NCBI GenBank assembly: GCA_037783545.1
Contig: JBBELK010001090.1
Location: 58,462-122,461, forward strand
DNA from: Henricia sp. BOLD:AAB3569
Taxonomy: Eukaryota > Echinodermata > Asteroidea > Spinulosida > Echinasteridae
Direction of reading: 5' to 3'
Length of the DNA: 64,000 bases
Shown here one piece after another: positions 1 through 11,339 of this stretch. The translations under genes and the position numbers were made by a program. The notes under the pieces are model-generated. The model saw nothing but the letters and a program-made list of their open reading frames with translations, ran no database searches and was not told where the DNA came from. Position 1 is the first letter of the stretch, and each line of letters begins with the position of its first letter.

Positions 1-343
1 GAAAATCTGTCAATTTTGCATGACAAGTGCGGAATATATACAGTTTGGAGCATGCAAAATTTGAAGTTGGTTGGAAAATTCCTTGATTTCCAAATTTGCC
101 GGCATTTGGGACACACTTTGACCTAATTCCCGTCACAATCTGGGGTGAGTCAACGGCCGTACAAATGAACACCAGCGCCGCGCAGGGTGTACCAACAGCC
201 ACGGTTAGGGGAATAACCACGTAGCCGAGCTCCGCTTTCCCTAAACTCTGAAATTTCTCCGTCATTTCCCAGCGCAAATCTGTCAATTTTGCATGGCAAG
301 TGCGGAATATATACAGTTTGGAGCATGCAAAATTTGAAGTTGG

Positions 344-366
344 TTGGAAAATTCCTTGATTTCCAA
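344..366. other. Dyad 1 of the unit: 7-bp inverted repeat with 9-base loop
   Basis: TTGGAAA (344-350) is the exact reverse complement of TTTCCAA (360-366). The dyad is present in nearly every class 1 and class 2 unit. It overlaps the bases that define the unit classes: the two class 2 changes fall in the loop and leave the arms intact, whereas the extra class 3 change (GGAAA to GGACA) breaks the left arm. A looser outer dyad surrounds it, GCAAAATTTG against CAAATTTGC with one bulged base. It could be a protein-binding or hairpin site, but no function is shown by sequence alone. Confidence 0.6.
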
Positions 367-418
367 ATTTGCCGGCATTTGGGACACACTTTGACCTAAT
401 TCCCGTCACAATCTGGGG

Positions 419-425
419 TGAGTCA
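419..425. promoter_or_regulatory. Perfect AP-1/GCN4-type bZIP heptamer TGAGTCA (once per unit)
   Basis: The unit junction spells TGAGTCA, the consensus heptamer bound by AP-1, GCN4 and related bZIP proteins. It is listed here once as a representative; it recurs every 273 bases. About 30 units carry GGGGCGAGTCA instead and so lose the first T, and the divergent unit near 43000 has lost the heptamer altogether, leaving roughly 200 intact copies. That the site is bound is only an inference; any 7-mer in a satellite is repeated this often. Confidence 0.4.
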
Positions 426-695
426 ACGGCCGTACAAATGTACACCAGCGCCGCGCAGGGTGTACCAACAGCCACGGTTAGGGGAATAACCACGTAGCCG
501 AGCTCCGCTTTCCCTAAACTCTGAAATTTCTCCGTCATTTCCCAGCGAAAATCTGTCAATTTTGCATGACAAGTGCGGAATATATACAGTTTGGAGCATG
601 CAAAATTTGAAGTTGGTTGGAAAATTCCTTGATTTCCAAATTTGCCGGCATTTGGGACACACTTTGACCTAATTCCCGTCACAATCTGGGGTGAG
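423..695 (+). repeat. Reference unit of the satellite (class 1 consensus)
   Basis: This unit matches the class 1 majority at every diagnostic site I used, so it serves as the reference. From its start it holds CGGCCGTACAAATGTACACC, then CAGCGCCGCGCAGG, CCACGGTTAGGGG, CGTAGCCGAGCTCCGC, CTCCGTCATTTCCCAGCG, GCATGACAAGTGCGG, a short AT run AATATATAC, GGAGCATGCAAAATTTG, GGAAAATTCCTTGATTTCC and GCCGGCATTTGGGACAC, and ends at GGGGTGAG. It has 14 CpG sites by my count. Identical or nearly identical units recur, for example at 2061, 5063, 5881, 6700, 9156, 9703, 16528 and 50646. Confidence 0.95.
440..465. other. Dyad 2 of the unit: 7-bp inverted repeat with GC-rich loop
   Basis: GTACACC (440-446) pairs exactly with GGTGTAC (459-465) around a 12-base loop AGCGCCGCGCAG that carries three CpG sites. 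It recurs in most units. Some variants alter it: the right arm reads GGTATAC in units at 58556, 59918, 63188 and 63733, and the left-arm or loop bases change in units carrying AAATCTACACC or AGCGACGCG in the right-hand part of the array. A role is not known; a weak hairpin is the simplest reading. Confidence 0.55.
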
Positions 696-2879
696 TCAAC
701 GGCCGTACAAATGTACACCAGCCCCGCGCAGGGTGTACCAACAGCCACGGTTAGGGGAATAACCACGTAGCCGAGCTCCGCTTTCCCTAAACTCTGAAAT
801 TTCTCCGTCATTTCCCAGCGAAAATCTGTCAATTTTGCATGACAAGTGCGGAATATATACAGTTTGGAGCATGCAAAATTTGAAGTTGGTTGGAAAATTC
901 CTTGATTTCCAAATTTGCCGGCATTTGGGACACACTCTGACCTAATTCCCGTCACAATCTGGGGTGAGTCAACGGCCGTACAAATGTACACCAGCGCCGC
1001 GCAGGGTGTACCAACAGCCACGGTTAGGGGAATAACCACGTAGCCGAGCTCCGCTTTCCCTAAACTCTGAAATTTCTCCGTCATTTCCCAGCGAAAATCT
1101 GTCAATTTTGCATGACAAGTGCGGAATATATACAGTTTGGAGCATGCACAATTTGAAGTTGGTTGGAAAATTCCTTGATTTCCAAATTTGCCGGCATTTG
1201 GGACACACTTTGACCTAATTCCCGTCACAATCTGGGGTGAGTCAACGGCCGTACAAATGTACACCAGCGCCGCGCAGGGTGTACCAACAGCCACGGTTAG
1301 GGGAATAACCACGTAGCCGAGCTCCGCTTTCCCTAAACTCTGAAATTTCTCCGTCATTTCCCAGCGAAAATCTGTCAATTTTGCATGACAAGTGCGGAAT
1401 ATATACAGTTTGGAGCATGCAAAATTTGAAGTTGGTTGGAAAATTCCTTGATTTCCAAATTTGCCGGCATTTGGGACACACTTTGACCTAATTCCCGTCA
1501 CAATCTGGGGTGAGTCAACGGCCGTACAAATGTACACCAGCGCCGCGCAGGGTGTACCAACAGCCACGGTTCGGGGAATAACCACGTAGCCGAGCTCCGC
1601 TTTCCCTAAACTCTGAAATTTCTCCGTCATTTCAAAGCGAAAATCCGTCAATTTTGCATGACAAGTGCGGAATATATACAGTTTGGAGCATGCAAAATTT
1701 GAAGTTGGTTGGAAAATTCCTTGATTTCCAAATTTGCCGGCATTTGGGACACACTTTGACCTAATTCCCGTCACAATCTGGGGTGAGTCAACGGCCGTAC
1801 AAATGTACACCAGCGCCGCGCAGGGTGTACCAACAGCCACGGTTAGGGGAATAACCACGTAGCCGAGCTCCGCTTTCCCTAAACTCTGAAATTTCTCCGT
1901 CATTTCCCAGCGAAAACCTGTCAATTTTGCATGACAAGTGCGGAATATATACAGTTTGGAGCATGCAAAATTTGAAGTTGGTTGGAAAATTCCTTGATTT
2001 CCAAATTTGCCGGCATTTGGGACACACTCTGACCTAATTCCCGTCACAATCTGGGGTGAGTCAACGGCCGTACAAATGTACACCAGCGCCGCGCAGGGTG
2101 TACCAACAGCCACGGTTAGGGGAATAACCACGTAGCCGAGCTCCGCTTTCCCTAAACTCTGAAATTTCTCCGTCATTTCCCAGCGAAAATCTGTCAATTT
2201 TGCATGACAAGTGCGGAATATATACAGTTTGGAGCATGCAAAATTTGAAGTTGGTTGGAAAATTCCTTGATTTCCAAATTTGCCGGCATTTGGGACACAC
2301 TTTGACCTAATTCCCGTCACAATCTGGGGTGAGTCAACGGCCGTACAAATGTACACCAGCGCCGCGCAGGGTGTACCAACAGCCACGGTTAGGGGAATAA
2401 CCACGTAGCCGAGCTCCGCTTTCCCTAAACTCTGAAATTTCTCCGTCATTTCCCAGCGAAAATCTGTCAATTTTGCATGACAAGTGCGGAATATATACAG
2501 TTTGGAACATGCAAAATTTGAAGTTGGTTGGAAAATTCCTTGATTTCCAAATTTGCCGGCATTTGGGACACACTTTGACCTAATTCCCGTCACAATCTGG
2601 GGTGAGTCAACGGCCGTACAAATGTACACCAGCGCCGCGCAGGGTGTACCAACAGCCACGGTTCGGGGAATAACCACGTAGCCGAGCTCCGCTTTCCCTA
2701 AACTCTGAAATTTCTCCGTCATTTCCCAGCGAAAATCTGTCAATTTTGCATGACAAGTGCGGAATATATACAGTTTGGAGCATGCAAAATTTGAAGTTGG
2801 TTGGAAAATTCCTTGATTTCCAAATTTGCCGGCATTTGGGACACACTTTTACCTAATTCCCGTCACAATCTGGGGTGAG
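696..2879 (+). repeat. Eight-unit block, copy 1 (second copy at 6154-8336)
   Basis: The order of variant units is the same as in the block 20 units downstream. It runs CCAGCCCCGCG with CTCTGACC, then GCACAATTT, plain, GGTTCGGG, AAAACCTG with CTCTGACC, plain, GGAACATGC, and GGTTCGGG. All eight positions correspond to units 6154, 6427, 6700, 6973, 7246, 7519, 7791 and 8064. The next units (2880 and 8337) no longer match, so the block ends there. The CCAGCCCC variant is found only in these two copies, which argues strongly for shared descent. Confidence 0.85.
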
Positions 2880-3151
2880 TCAACGGCCGTACAAATGTAC
2901 ACCAGCGCCGCGCAGGGTGTACCAACAGCCACGGTTAGGGGAATAACCACGTAGCCGAGCTCCGCTTTCCCTAAACTCTGAAATTTCTCCGTCATTTCCC
3001 AGCGAAAACCTGTCAATTTTGCATGACAAGTGCGGAATATATACAGTTTGGAGCATGCAAAATTTGAAGTTGGTTGGAAAATTCCTTGATTTCCAAATTT
3101 GCCGGCATTTGGGACACACTCTGACCTAATTCCCGTCACAATCTGGGTGAG

Positions 3152-5062
3152 TCAACGGCCGTACAAATGTACACCAGCGCCGCGCAGGGTGTACCAACAG
3201 CCACGGTTAGGGGAATAACCACGTAGCCGAGCTCCGCTTTCCCTAAACTCTGAAATTTCTCCGTCATTTCTCAGCGAAAATCTGTCAATTTTGCATGACA
3301 AGTGCGGAATATATACAGTTTGGAGCATGCACAATTTGAAGTTGGTTGGAAAATTCCTTGATTTCCAAATTTGCCGGCATTTGGGACACACTTTGACCTA
3401 ATTCCCGTCACAATCTGGGGTGAGTCAACGGCCGTACAAATGTACACCAGCGCCGCGCAGGGTGTACCAACAGCCACGGTTAGGGGAATAACCACGTAGC
3501 CGAGCTCCGCTTTCCCTAAACTCTGAAATTTCTCCGTCATTTCCCAGCGAAAATCTGTCAATTTTGCATGACAAGTGCGGAATATATACAGTTTGGAGCA
3601 TGCAAAATTTGAAGTTGGTTGGAAAATTCCTTGATTTCCAAATTTGCCGGCATTTGGGACACACTTTGAGCTAATTCCCGTCACAATCTGGGGTGAGTCA
3701 ACGGCCGTACAAATGTACACCAGCGCCGCGCAGGGTGTACCAACAGCCACGGTTAGGGGAATAACCACGTAGCCGAGCTCCGCTTTCCCTAAACTCTGAA
3801 ATTTCTCCGTCATTTCCCAGCGAAAACCTGTCAATTTTGCATGACAAGTGCGGAATATATACAGTTTGGAGCATGCAAAATTTGAAGTTGGTTGGAAAAT
3901 TCCTTGATTTCCAAATTTGCCGGCATTTGGGACACACTCTGACCTAATTCCCGTCACAATCTGGGGTGAGTCAACGGCCGTACAAATGTACACCAGCGCC
4001 GCGCAGGGTGTACCAACAGCCACGGTTAGGGGAATAACCACGTAGCCGAGCTCCGCTTTCCCTAAACTCTGAAATTTCTCCGTCATTTCTCAGCGAAAAT
4101 CTGTCAATTTTGCATGACAAGTGCGGAATATATACAGTTTGGAGCATGCAAAATTTGAAGTTGGTTGGAAAATTCCTTGATTTCCAAATTTGCCGGCATT
4201 TGGGACACACTTTTACCTAATTCCCGTCACAATCTGGGGTGAGTCAACGGCCGTACAAATGTACACCAGCGCCGCGCAGGGTGTACCAACAGCCACGGTT
4301 AGGGGAATAACCACGTAGCCGAGCTCCGCTTTCCCTAAACTCTGAAATTTCTCCGTCATTTCCCAGCGAAAACCTGTCAATTTTGCATGACAAGTGCGGA
4401 ATATATACAGTTTGGAGCATGCAAAATTTGAAGTTGGTTGGAAAATTCCTTGATTTCCAAATTTGCCGGCATTTGGGACACACTTTTACCTAATTCCCGT
4501 CACAATCTGGGGTGAGTCAACGGCCGTACAAATGTACACCAGCGCCGCGCAGGGTGTACCAACAGCCACGGTTAGGGGAATAACCACGTAGCTGAGCTCC
4601 GCTTTCCCTAAACTCTGAAATTTCTCCGTCATTTCCCAGCGAAAACCTGTCAATTTTGCATGACAAGTGCGGAATATATACAGTTTGGAGCATGCAAAAT
4701 TTGAAGTTGGTTGGAAAATTCCTTGATTTCCAAATTTGCCGGCATTTGGGACACACTCTGACCTAATTCCCGTCACAATCTGGGGTGAGTCAACGGCCGT
4801 ACAAATGTACACCAGCGCCGCGCAGGGTGTACCAACAGCCACGGTTAGGGGAATAACCACGTAGCCGAGCTCCGCTTTCCCTAAACTCTGAAATTTCTCC
4901 GTCATTTCTCAGCGAAAATCTGTCAATTTTGCATGACAAGTGCGGAATATATACAGTTTGGAGCATGCAAAATTTGAAGTTGGTTGGAAAATTCCTTGAT
5001 TTCCAAATTTGCCGGCATTTGGGACACACTTTGACCTAATTCCCGTCACAATCTGGGGTGAG
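3152..5062 (+). repeat. Three-unit higher-order repeat, two copies plus one unit
   Basis: The marker TCTCAGCG (instead of CCCAGCG) occurs at units 3152, 3971 and 4790, exactly 819 bases apart. Each is followed two units later by AAAACCTG with CTCTGACC (3698 and 4517). The middle unit differs between copies: plain at 3425, AAAACCTG with CTTTTACC at 4244. This makes a 3-unit higher-order repeat of about 819 bases. A one-base shortening (CTGGGTGAG) lies just before it, at 3146. Confidence 0.75.
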
Positions 5063-6153
5063 TCAACGGCCGTACAAATGTACACCAGCGCCGCGCAGGG
5101 TGTACCAACAGCCACGGTTAGGGGAATAACCACGTAGCCGAGCTCCGCTTTCCCTAAACTCTGAAATTTCTCCGTCATTTCCCAGCGAAAATCTGTCAAT
5201 TTTGCATGACAAGTGCGGAATATATACAGTTTGGAGCATGCAAAATTTGAAGTTGGTTGGAAAATTCCTTGATTTCCAAATTTGCCGGCATTTGGGACAC
5301 ACTTTGACCTAATTCCCGTCACAATCTGGGGTGAGTCAACGGCCGTACAAATGTACACCAGCGCCGCGCAGGGTGTACCAACAGCCACGGTTAGGGGAAT
5401 AACCACGTAGCCGAGCTCCGCTTTCCCTAAACTCTGAAATTTCTCCGTCATTTCCCAGCGAAAATCTGTCAATTTTGCATGACAAGTGCGGAATATATAC
5501 AGTTTGGAGCATGCAAAATTTGAAGTTGGTTGGAAAATTCCTTGATTTCCAAATTTTCCGGCATTTGGGACACACTTTGACCTAATTCCCGTCACAATCT
5601 GGGGTGAGTCAACGGCCGTACAAATGTACACCAGCGCCGCGCAGGGTGTACCAACAGCCATGGTTCGGGGAATAACCACGTAGCCGAGCTCCGCTTTCCT
5701 AAACTCTGAAATTTCTCCGTCATTTCCCAGTGAAAATCTGTCAATTTTGCATGACAAGTGCGGAATATATACAGTTTGGAGCATGCAAAATTTGAAGTTG
5801 GTTGGAAAATTCCTTGATTTCCAAATTTGCCGGCATTTGGGACACACTTTGACCTAATTCCCGTCACAATCTGGGGTGAGTCAACGGCCGTACAAATGTA
5901 CACCAGCGCCGCGCAGGGTGTACCAACAGCCACGGTTAGGGGAATAACCACGTAGCCGAGCTCCGCTTTCCCTAAACTCTGAAATTTCTCCGTCATTTCC
6001 CAGCGAAAATCTGTCAATTTTGCATGACAAGTGCGGAATATATACAGTTTGGAGCATGCAAAATTTGAAGTTGGTTGGAAAATTCCTTGATTTCCAAATT
6101 TGCCGGCATTTGGGACACACTTTGACCTAATTCCCGTCACAATCTGGGGTGAG

Positions 6154-8336
6154 TCAACGGCCGTACAAATGTACACCAGCCCCGCGCAGGGTGTACCAAC
6201 AGCCACGGTTAGGGGAATAACCACGTAGCCGAGCTCCGCTTTCCCTAAACTCTGAAATTTCTCCGTCATTTCCCAGCGAAAATCTGTCAATTTTGCATGA
6301 CAAGTGCGGAATATATACAGTTTGGAGCATGCAAAATTTGAAGTTGGTTGGAAAATTCCTTGATTTCCAAATTTGCCGGCATTTGGGACACACTCTGACC
6401 TAATTCCCGTCACAATCTGGGGTGAGTCAACGGCCGTACAAATGTACACCAGCGCCGCGCAGGGTGTACCAACAGCCACGGTTAGGGGAATAACCACGTA
6501 GCCGAGCTCCGCTTTCCCTAAACTCTGAAATTTCTCCGTCATTTCCCAGCGAAAATCTGTCAATTTTGCATGACAAGTGCGGAATATATACAGTTTGGAG
6601 CATGCACAATTTGAAGTTGGTTGGAAAATTCCTTGATTTCCAAATTTGCCGGCATTTGGGACACACTTTGACCTAATTCCCGTCACAATCTGGGGTGAGT
6701 CAACGGCCGTACAAATGTACACCAGCGCCGCGCAGGGTGTACCAACAGCCACGGTTAGGGGAATAACCACGTAGCCGAGCTCCGCTTTCCCTAAACTCTG
6801 AAATTTCTCCGTCATTTCCCAGCGAAAATCTGTCAATTTTGCATGACAAGTGCGGAATATATACAGTTTGGAGCATGCAAAATTTGAAGTTGGTTGGAAA
6901 ATTCCTTGATTTCCAAATTTGCCGGCATTTGGGACACACTTTGACCTAATTCCCGTCACAATCTGGGGTGAGTCAACGGCCGTACAAATGTACACCAGCG
7001 CCGCGCAGGGTGTACCAACAGCCACGGTTCGGGGAATAACCACGTAGCCGAGCTCCGCTTTCCCTAAACTCTGAAATTTCTCCGTCATTTCCCAGCGAAA
7101 ATCTGTCAATTTTGCATGACAAGTGCGGAATATATACAGTTTGGAGCATGCAAAATTTGAAGTTGGTTGGAAAATTCCTTGATTTCCAAATTTGCCGGCA
7201 TTTGGGACACACTTTGACCTAATTCCCGTCACAATCTGGGGTGAGTCAACGGCCGTACAAATGTACACCAGCGCCGCGCAGGGTGTACCAACAGCCACGG
7301 TTAGGGGAATAACCACGTAGCCGAGCTCCGCTTTCCCTAAACTCTGAAATTTCTCCGTCATTTCCCAGCGAAAACCTGTCAATTTTGCATGACAAGTGCG
7401 GAATATATACAGTTTGGAGCATGCAAAATTTGAAGTTGGTTGGAAAATTCCTTGATTTCCAAATTTGCCGGCATTTGGGACACACTCTGACCTAATTCCC
7501 GTCACAATCTGGGGTGAGTCAACGGCCGTACAAATGTACACCAGCGCCGCGCAGGGTGTACCAACAGCCACGGTTAGGGGAATAACCACGTAGCCGAGCT
7601 CCACTTTCCCTAAACTCTGAAATTTCTCCGTCATTTCCCAGCGAAAATCTGTCAATTTTGCATGACAAGTGCGGAATATATACAGTTTGGAGCATGCAAA
7701 ATTTGAAGTTGGTTGGAAAATTCCTTGATTTCCAATTTGCCGGCATTTGGGACACACTTTGACCTAATTCCCGTCACAATCTGGGGTGAGTCAACGGCCG
7801 TACAAATGTACACCAGCGCCGCGCAGGGTGTACCAACAGCCACGGTTAGGGGAATAACCACGTAGCCGAGCTCCGCTTTCCCTAAACTCTGAAATTTCTC
7901 CGTCATTTCCCAGCGAAAATCTGTCAATTTTGCATGACAAGTGCGGAATATATACAGTTTGGAACATGCAAAATTTGAAGTTGGTTGGAAAATTCCTTGA
8001 TTTCCAAATTTGCCGGCATTTGGGACACACTTTGACCTAATTCCCGTCACAATCTGGGGTGAGTCAACGGCCGTACAAATGTACACCAGCGCCGCGCAGG
8101 GTGTACCAACAGCCACGGTTCGGGGAATAACCACGTAGCCGAGCTCCGCTTTCCCTAAACTCTGAAATTTCTCCGTCATTTCCCAGCGAAAATCTGTCAA
8201 TTTTGCATGACAAGTGCGGAATATATACAGTTTGGAGCATGCAAAATTTGAAGTTGGTTGGAAAATTCCTTGATTTCCAAATATGCCGGCATTTGGGACA
8301 CACTTTGACCTAATTCCCGTCACAATCTGGGGTGAG
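6154..8336 (+). repeat. Eight-unit block, copy 2 (first copy at 696-2879)
   Basis: This is the downstream counterpart of the block at 696, displaced by 20 units. It has gained private changes since duplication: a one-base deletion (TTTCCAATTTGCC) near 7733, CTCCACTTTCC near 7602 and AAATATGCC near 8282. Its trio of plain, GGTTCGGG and AAAACCTG units (6700-7518) also reappears 11 units further on at 9703-10520, so this segment was copied more than once. Confidence 0.85.
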
Positions 8337-9702
8337 TCAACGGCCGTACAAATGTACACCAGCGCCGCGCAGGGTGTACCAACAGCCACGGTTAGGGGAA
8401 TAACCACGTAGCCGAGCTCCGCTTTCCCTAAACTCTGAAATTTCTCCGTCATTTCCCAGCGAAAATCTGTCAATTTTGCATGACAAGTGCGGAATATATA
8501 CAGTTTGGAACATGCAAAATTTGAAGTTGGTTGGAAAATTCCTTGATTTCCAAATTTGTCGGCATTTGGGACACACTTTGACCTAATTCCCGTCACAATC
8601 TGGGGTGAGTCAACGGCCGTACAAATGTACACCAGCGCCGCGCAGGGTGTACCAACAGCCACGGTTAGGGGAATAACCACGTAGCCGAGCACCGCTTTCC
8701 CTAAACTCTGAAATTTCTCCGTCATTTCCCAGCGAAAATCTGTCAATTTTGCATGACAAGTGCGGAATATATACAGTTTGGAGCATGCAAAATTTGAAGT
8801 TGGTTGGAAAATTCCTTGATTTCCAAATTTGCCGGCATTTGGGACACACTTTGACCTAATTCCCGTCACAATCTGGGGTGAGTCAACGGCCGTACAAATG
8901 TACACCAGCGCCGCGCAGGGTTTACCAACAGCCACGGTTAGGGGAATAACCACGTAGCCGAGCTCCGCTTTCCCTAAACTCTGAAATTTATCCGTCATTT
9001 CCCAGCGAAAATCTGTCAATTTTGCATGACAAGTGCGGAATATATACAGTTTGGAGCATGCAAAATTTGAAGTTGGTTGGAAAATTCCTTGATTTCCAAA
9101 TTTGCCGGCATTTGGGACACACTTTGACCTAATTCCCGTCACAATCTGGGGTGAGTCAACGGCCGTACAAATGTACACCAGCGCCGCGCAGGGTGTACCA
9201 ACAGCCACGGTTAGGGGAATAACCACGTAGCCGAGCTCCGCTTTCCCTAAACTCTGAAATTTCTCCGTCATTTCCCAGCGAAAATCTGTCAATTTTGCAT
9301 GACAAGTGCGGAATATATACAGTTTGGAGCATGCAAAATTTGAAGTTGGTTGGAAAATTCCTTGATTTCCAAATTTGCCGGCATTTGGGACACACTTTGA
9401 CCTAATTCCCGTCACAATCTGGGGTGAGTCAACGGCCGTACAAATGTACACCAGCGCCGCGCAGGGTGTACCAACAGCCACGGTTAGGGGAATAACCACG
9501 TAGCCGAGCTCCGCTTTCCCTAAACTCTAAAAAATTCTCCGTCATTTCCCAGCGAAAATCTGTCAATTTTGCATGACAAGTGCGGAATATATACAGTTTG
9601 GAGCATGCAAAATTTGAAGTTGGTTGGAAAATTCCTTGATTTCCAAATTTGCCGGCATTTGGGACACACTTTGACCTAATTCCCGTCACAATCTGGGGTG
9701 AG

Positions 9703-10520
9703 TCAACGGCCGTACAAATGTACACCAGCGCCGCGCAGGGTGTACCAACAGCCACGGTTAGGGGAATAACCACGTAGCCGAGCTCCGCTTTCCCTAAACT
9801 CTGAAATTTCTCCGTCATTTCCCAGCGAAAATCTGTCAATTTTGCATGACAAGTGCGGAATATATACAGTTTGGAGCATGCAAAATTTGAAGTTGGTTGG
9901 AAAATTCCTTGATTTCCAAATTTGCCGGCATTTGGGACACACTTTGACCTAATTCCCGTCACAATCTGGGGTGAGTCAACGGCCGTACAAATGTACACCA
10001 GCGCCGCGCAGGGTGTACCAACAGCCACGGTTCGGGGAATAACCACGTAGCCGAGCTCCGCTTTCCCTAAACTCTGAAATTTCTCCGTCATTTCCCAGCG
10101 AAAATCTGTCAATTTTGCATGACAAGTGCGGAATATATACAGTTTGGAGCATGCAAAATTTGAAGTTGGTTGGAAAATTCCTTGATTTCCAAATTTGCCG
10201 GCATTTGGGACACACTTTGACCTAATTCCCGTCACAATCTGGGGTGAGTCAACGGCCGTACAAATGTACACCAGCGCCGCGCAGGGTGTACCAACAGCCA
10301 CGGTTAGGGGAATAACCACGTAGCCGAGCTCCGCTTTCCCTAAACTCTGAAATTTCTCCGTCATTTCCAGCGAAAACCTGTCAATTTTGCATGACAAGTG
10401 CGGAATATATACAGTTTGGAGCATGCAAAATTTGAAGTTGGTTGGAAAATTCCTTGATTTCCAAATTTGCCGGCATTTGGGACACACTCTGACCTAATTC
10501 CCGTCACAATCTGGGGTGAG
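9703..10520 (+). repeat. Trio of plain, GGTTCGGG and AAAACCTG units, third copy
   Basis: Units 9703, 9976 and 10249 repeat the order seen at 1242-2060 and 6700-7518: a plain unit, a GGTTCGGG unit and a unit with AAAACCTG plus CTCTGACC. The last unit has lost one base (CATTTCCAGCG), making the trio 818 bases long. It is the last segment of the left-domain type; the next unit opens the transition. Confidence 0.75.
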
Positions 10521-11339
10521 TCAACGGCCGTACAAATGTACACCAGCGCCGCGCAGGGTGTACCAACAGCCACGGTTAGGGGAATAACCACGTAGCCGAG
10601 CTCCGCTTTCCCTAAACTCTGAAATTTCTCCGTCATTTCCCAGCGAAAATCTGTCAATTTTGCATGACAAGTGCGGAATATATACAGTTTGGATCATGCA
10701 AAATTTGAAGTTGGTTGGAAAATTCCTTGATTTCCAAATTTGCCGGCATTTGGGACACACTTTGACCTAATTCCCGTCACAATCTGGGGCGAGTCAACGG
10801 CCGTACAAATGTACACCAGCGCCGCGCAGGGTGTACCAACAGCCACGGTTAGGGGAATAACCACGTAGCCGAGCTCCGCTTTCCCTAAACTCTGAAATTT
10901 CTCCGTCATTTCCCAGCGAAAATCTGTCAATTTTGCATGACAAGTGCGGAATATATACAGTTTGGAGCATGCAAAATTTGAAGTTGGTTGGAAAATTCCT
11001 TGATTTCCAAATTTGCCGGCATTTGGGACACACTTTGACCTAATTCCCGTCACAATCTGGGGCGAGTCAACGGCCGTACAAATGTACACCAGCGCCGCGC
11101 AGGGTGTACCAACAGCCACGGTTAGGGGAATAACCACGTAGCCGAGCTCCGCTTTCCCTAAACTCTGAAATTTCTCCGTCATTTCCCAGCGAAAATCTGT
11201 CAATTTTGCATGACAAGTGCGGAATATATACAGTTTGGAGCATGCAAAATTTGAAGTTGGTTGGAAAAATCCTTAATTTCCAAATTTGCCGGCATTTGGG
11301 ACACACTTTGACCTAATTCCCGTCACAATCTGGGGTGAG
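10521..11339 (+). repeat. Trio opening the transition: GGATC/CGAG, CGAG, class 2
   Basis: Three new markers appear together. Unit 10521 has GGATCATGC and ends in GGGGCGAG, unit 10794 ends in GGGGCGAG, and unit 11067 is the first class 2 unit of the window. The same three units in the same order recur at 19258-20076 and 44640-45458, which makes this a founder-type module used in distant parts of the array. Confidence 0.8.

Larger units (their letters stand above)
1..10520 (+). repeat. Left domain: class 1-only units with private variants
   Basis: All of the roughly 38 units here have the class 1 bases GGAAAATTCCTTGATTT. Markers confined to this domain are GGTTCGGG in place of GGTTAGGG (units 1515, 2607, 5609, 6973, 8064, 9976) and AAAACCTGTC in place of AAAATCTGTC (units 1788, 2880, 3698, 4244, 4517, 7246, 10249). 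CTCTGACC is nearly confined to it. Single-base length changes occur near 3146, 5699, 7733, 9529 and 10368. The absence of class 2 and class 3 units shows that this part has exchanged little with the centre of the array. Confidence 0.9.

Noticed and set aside
150-389. A 79-codon minus-strand open frame repeated in almost every unit
   Set aside because: It starts at GTG rather than ATG, has no recognisable domain, and is a by-product of the repeated unit. Variants such as GTACTAAC put stops in it and they spread freely.
474-482. GGTTAGGGG as a telomere-like TTAGGG motif, once per unit
   Set aside because: A single hexamer per 273 bases with no run of tandem TTAGGG is expected by chance, and it is altered to TTCGGG in several left-domain units.
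470-515. RNA polymerase III A box (TAGCCGAGCTCC) and B box (GGTTCGGG) resemblance, suggesting a tRNA-derived SINE origin
   Set aside because: The B-like element lies upstream of the A-like one, both are imperfect, and no tRNA fold or poly-A tail is present.
5592-7757. Long minus-strand frames (721 codons here, others of 615 and 1157) as possible repeat proteins
   Set aside because: The unit length is a multiple of three, so openness is copied, not selected. Class 2 and class 3 units stop the frame, and most differences among units change amino acids.
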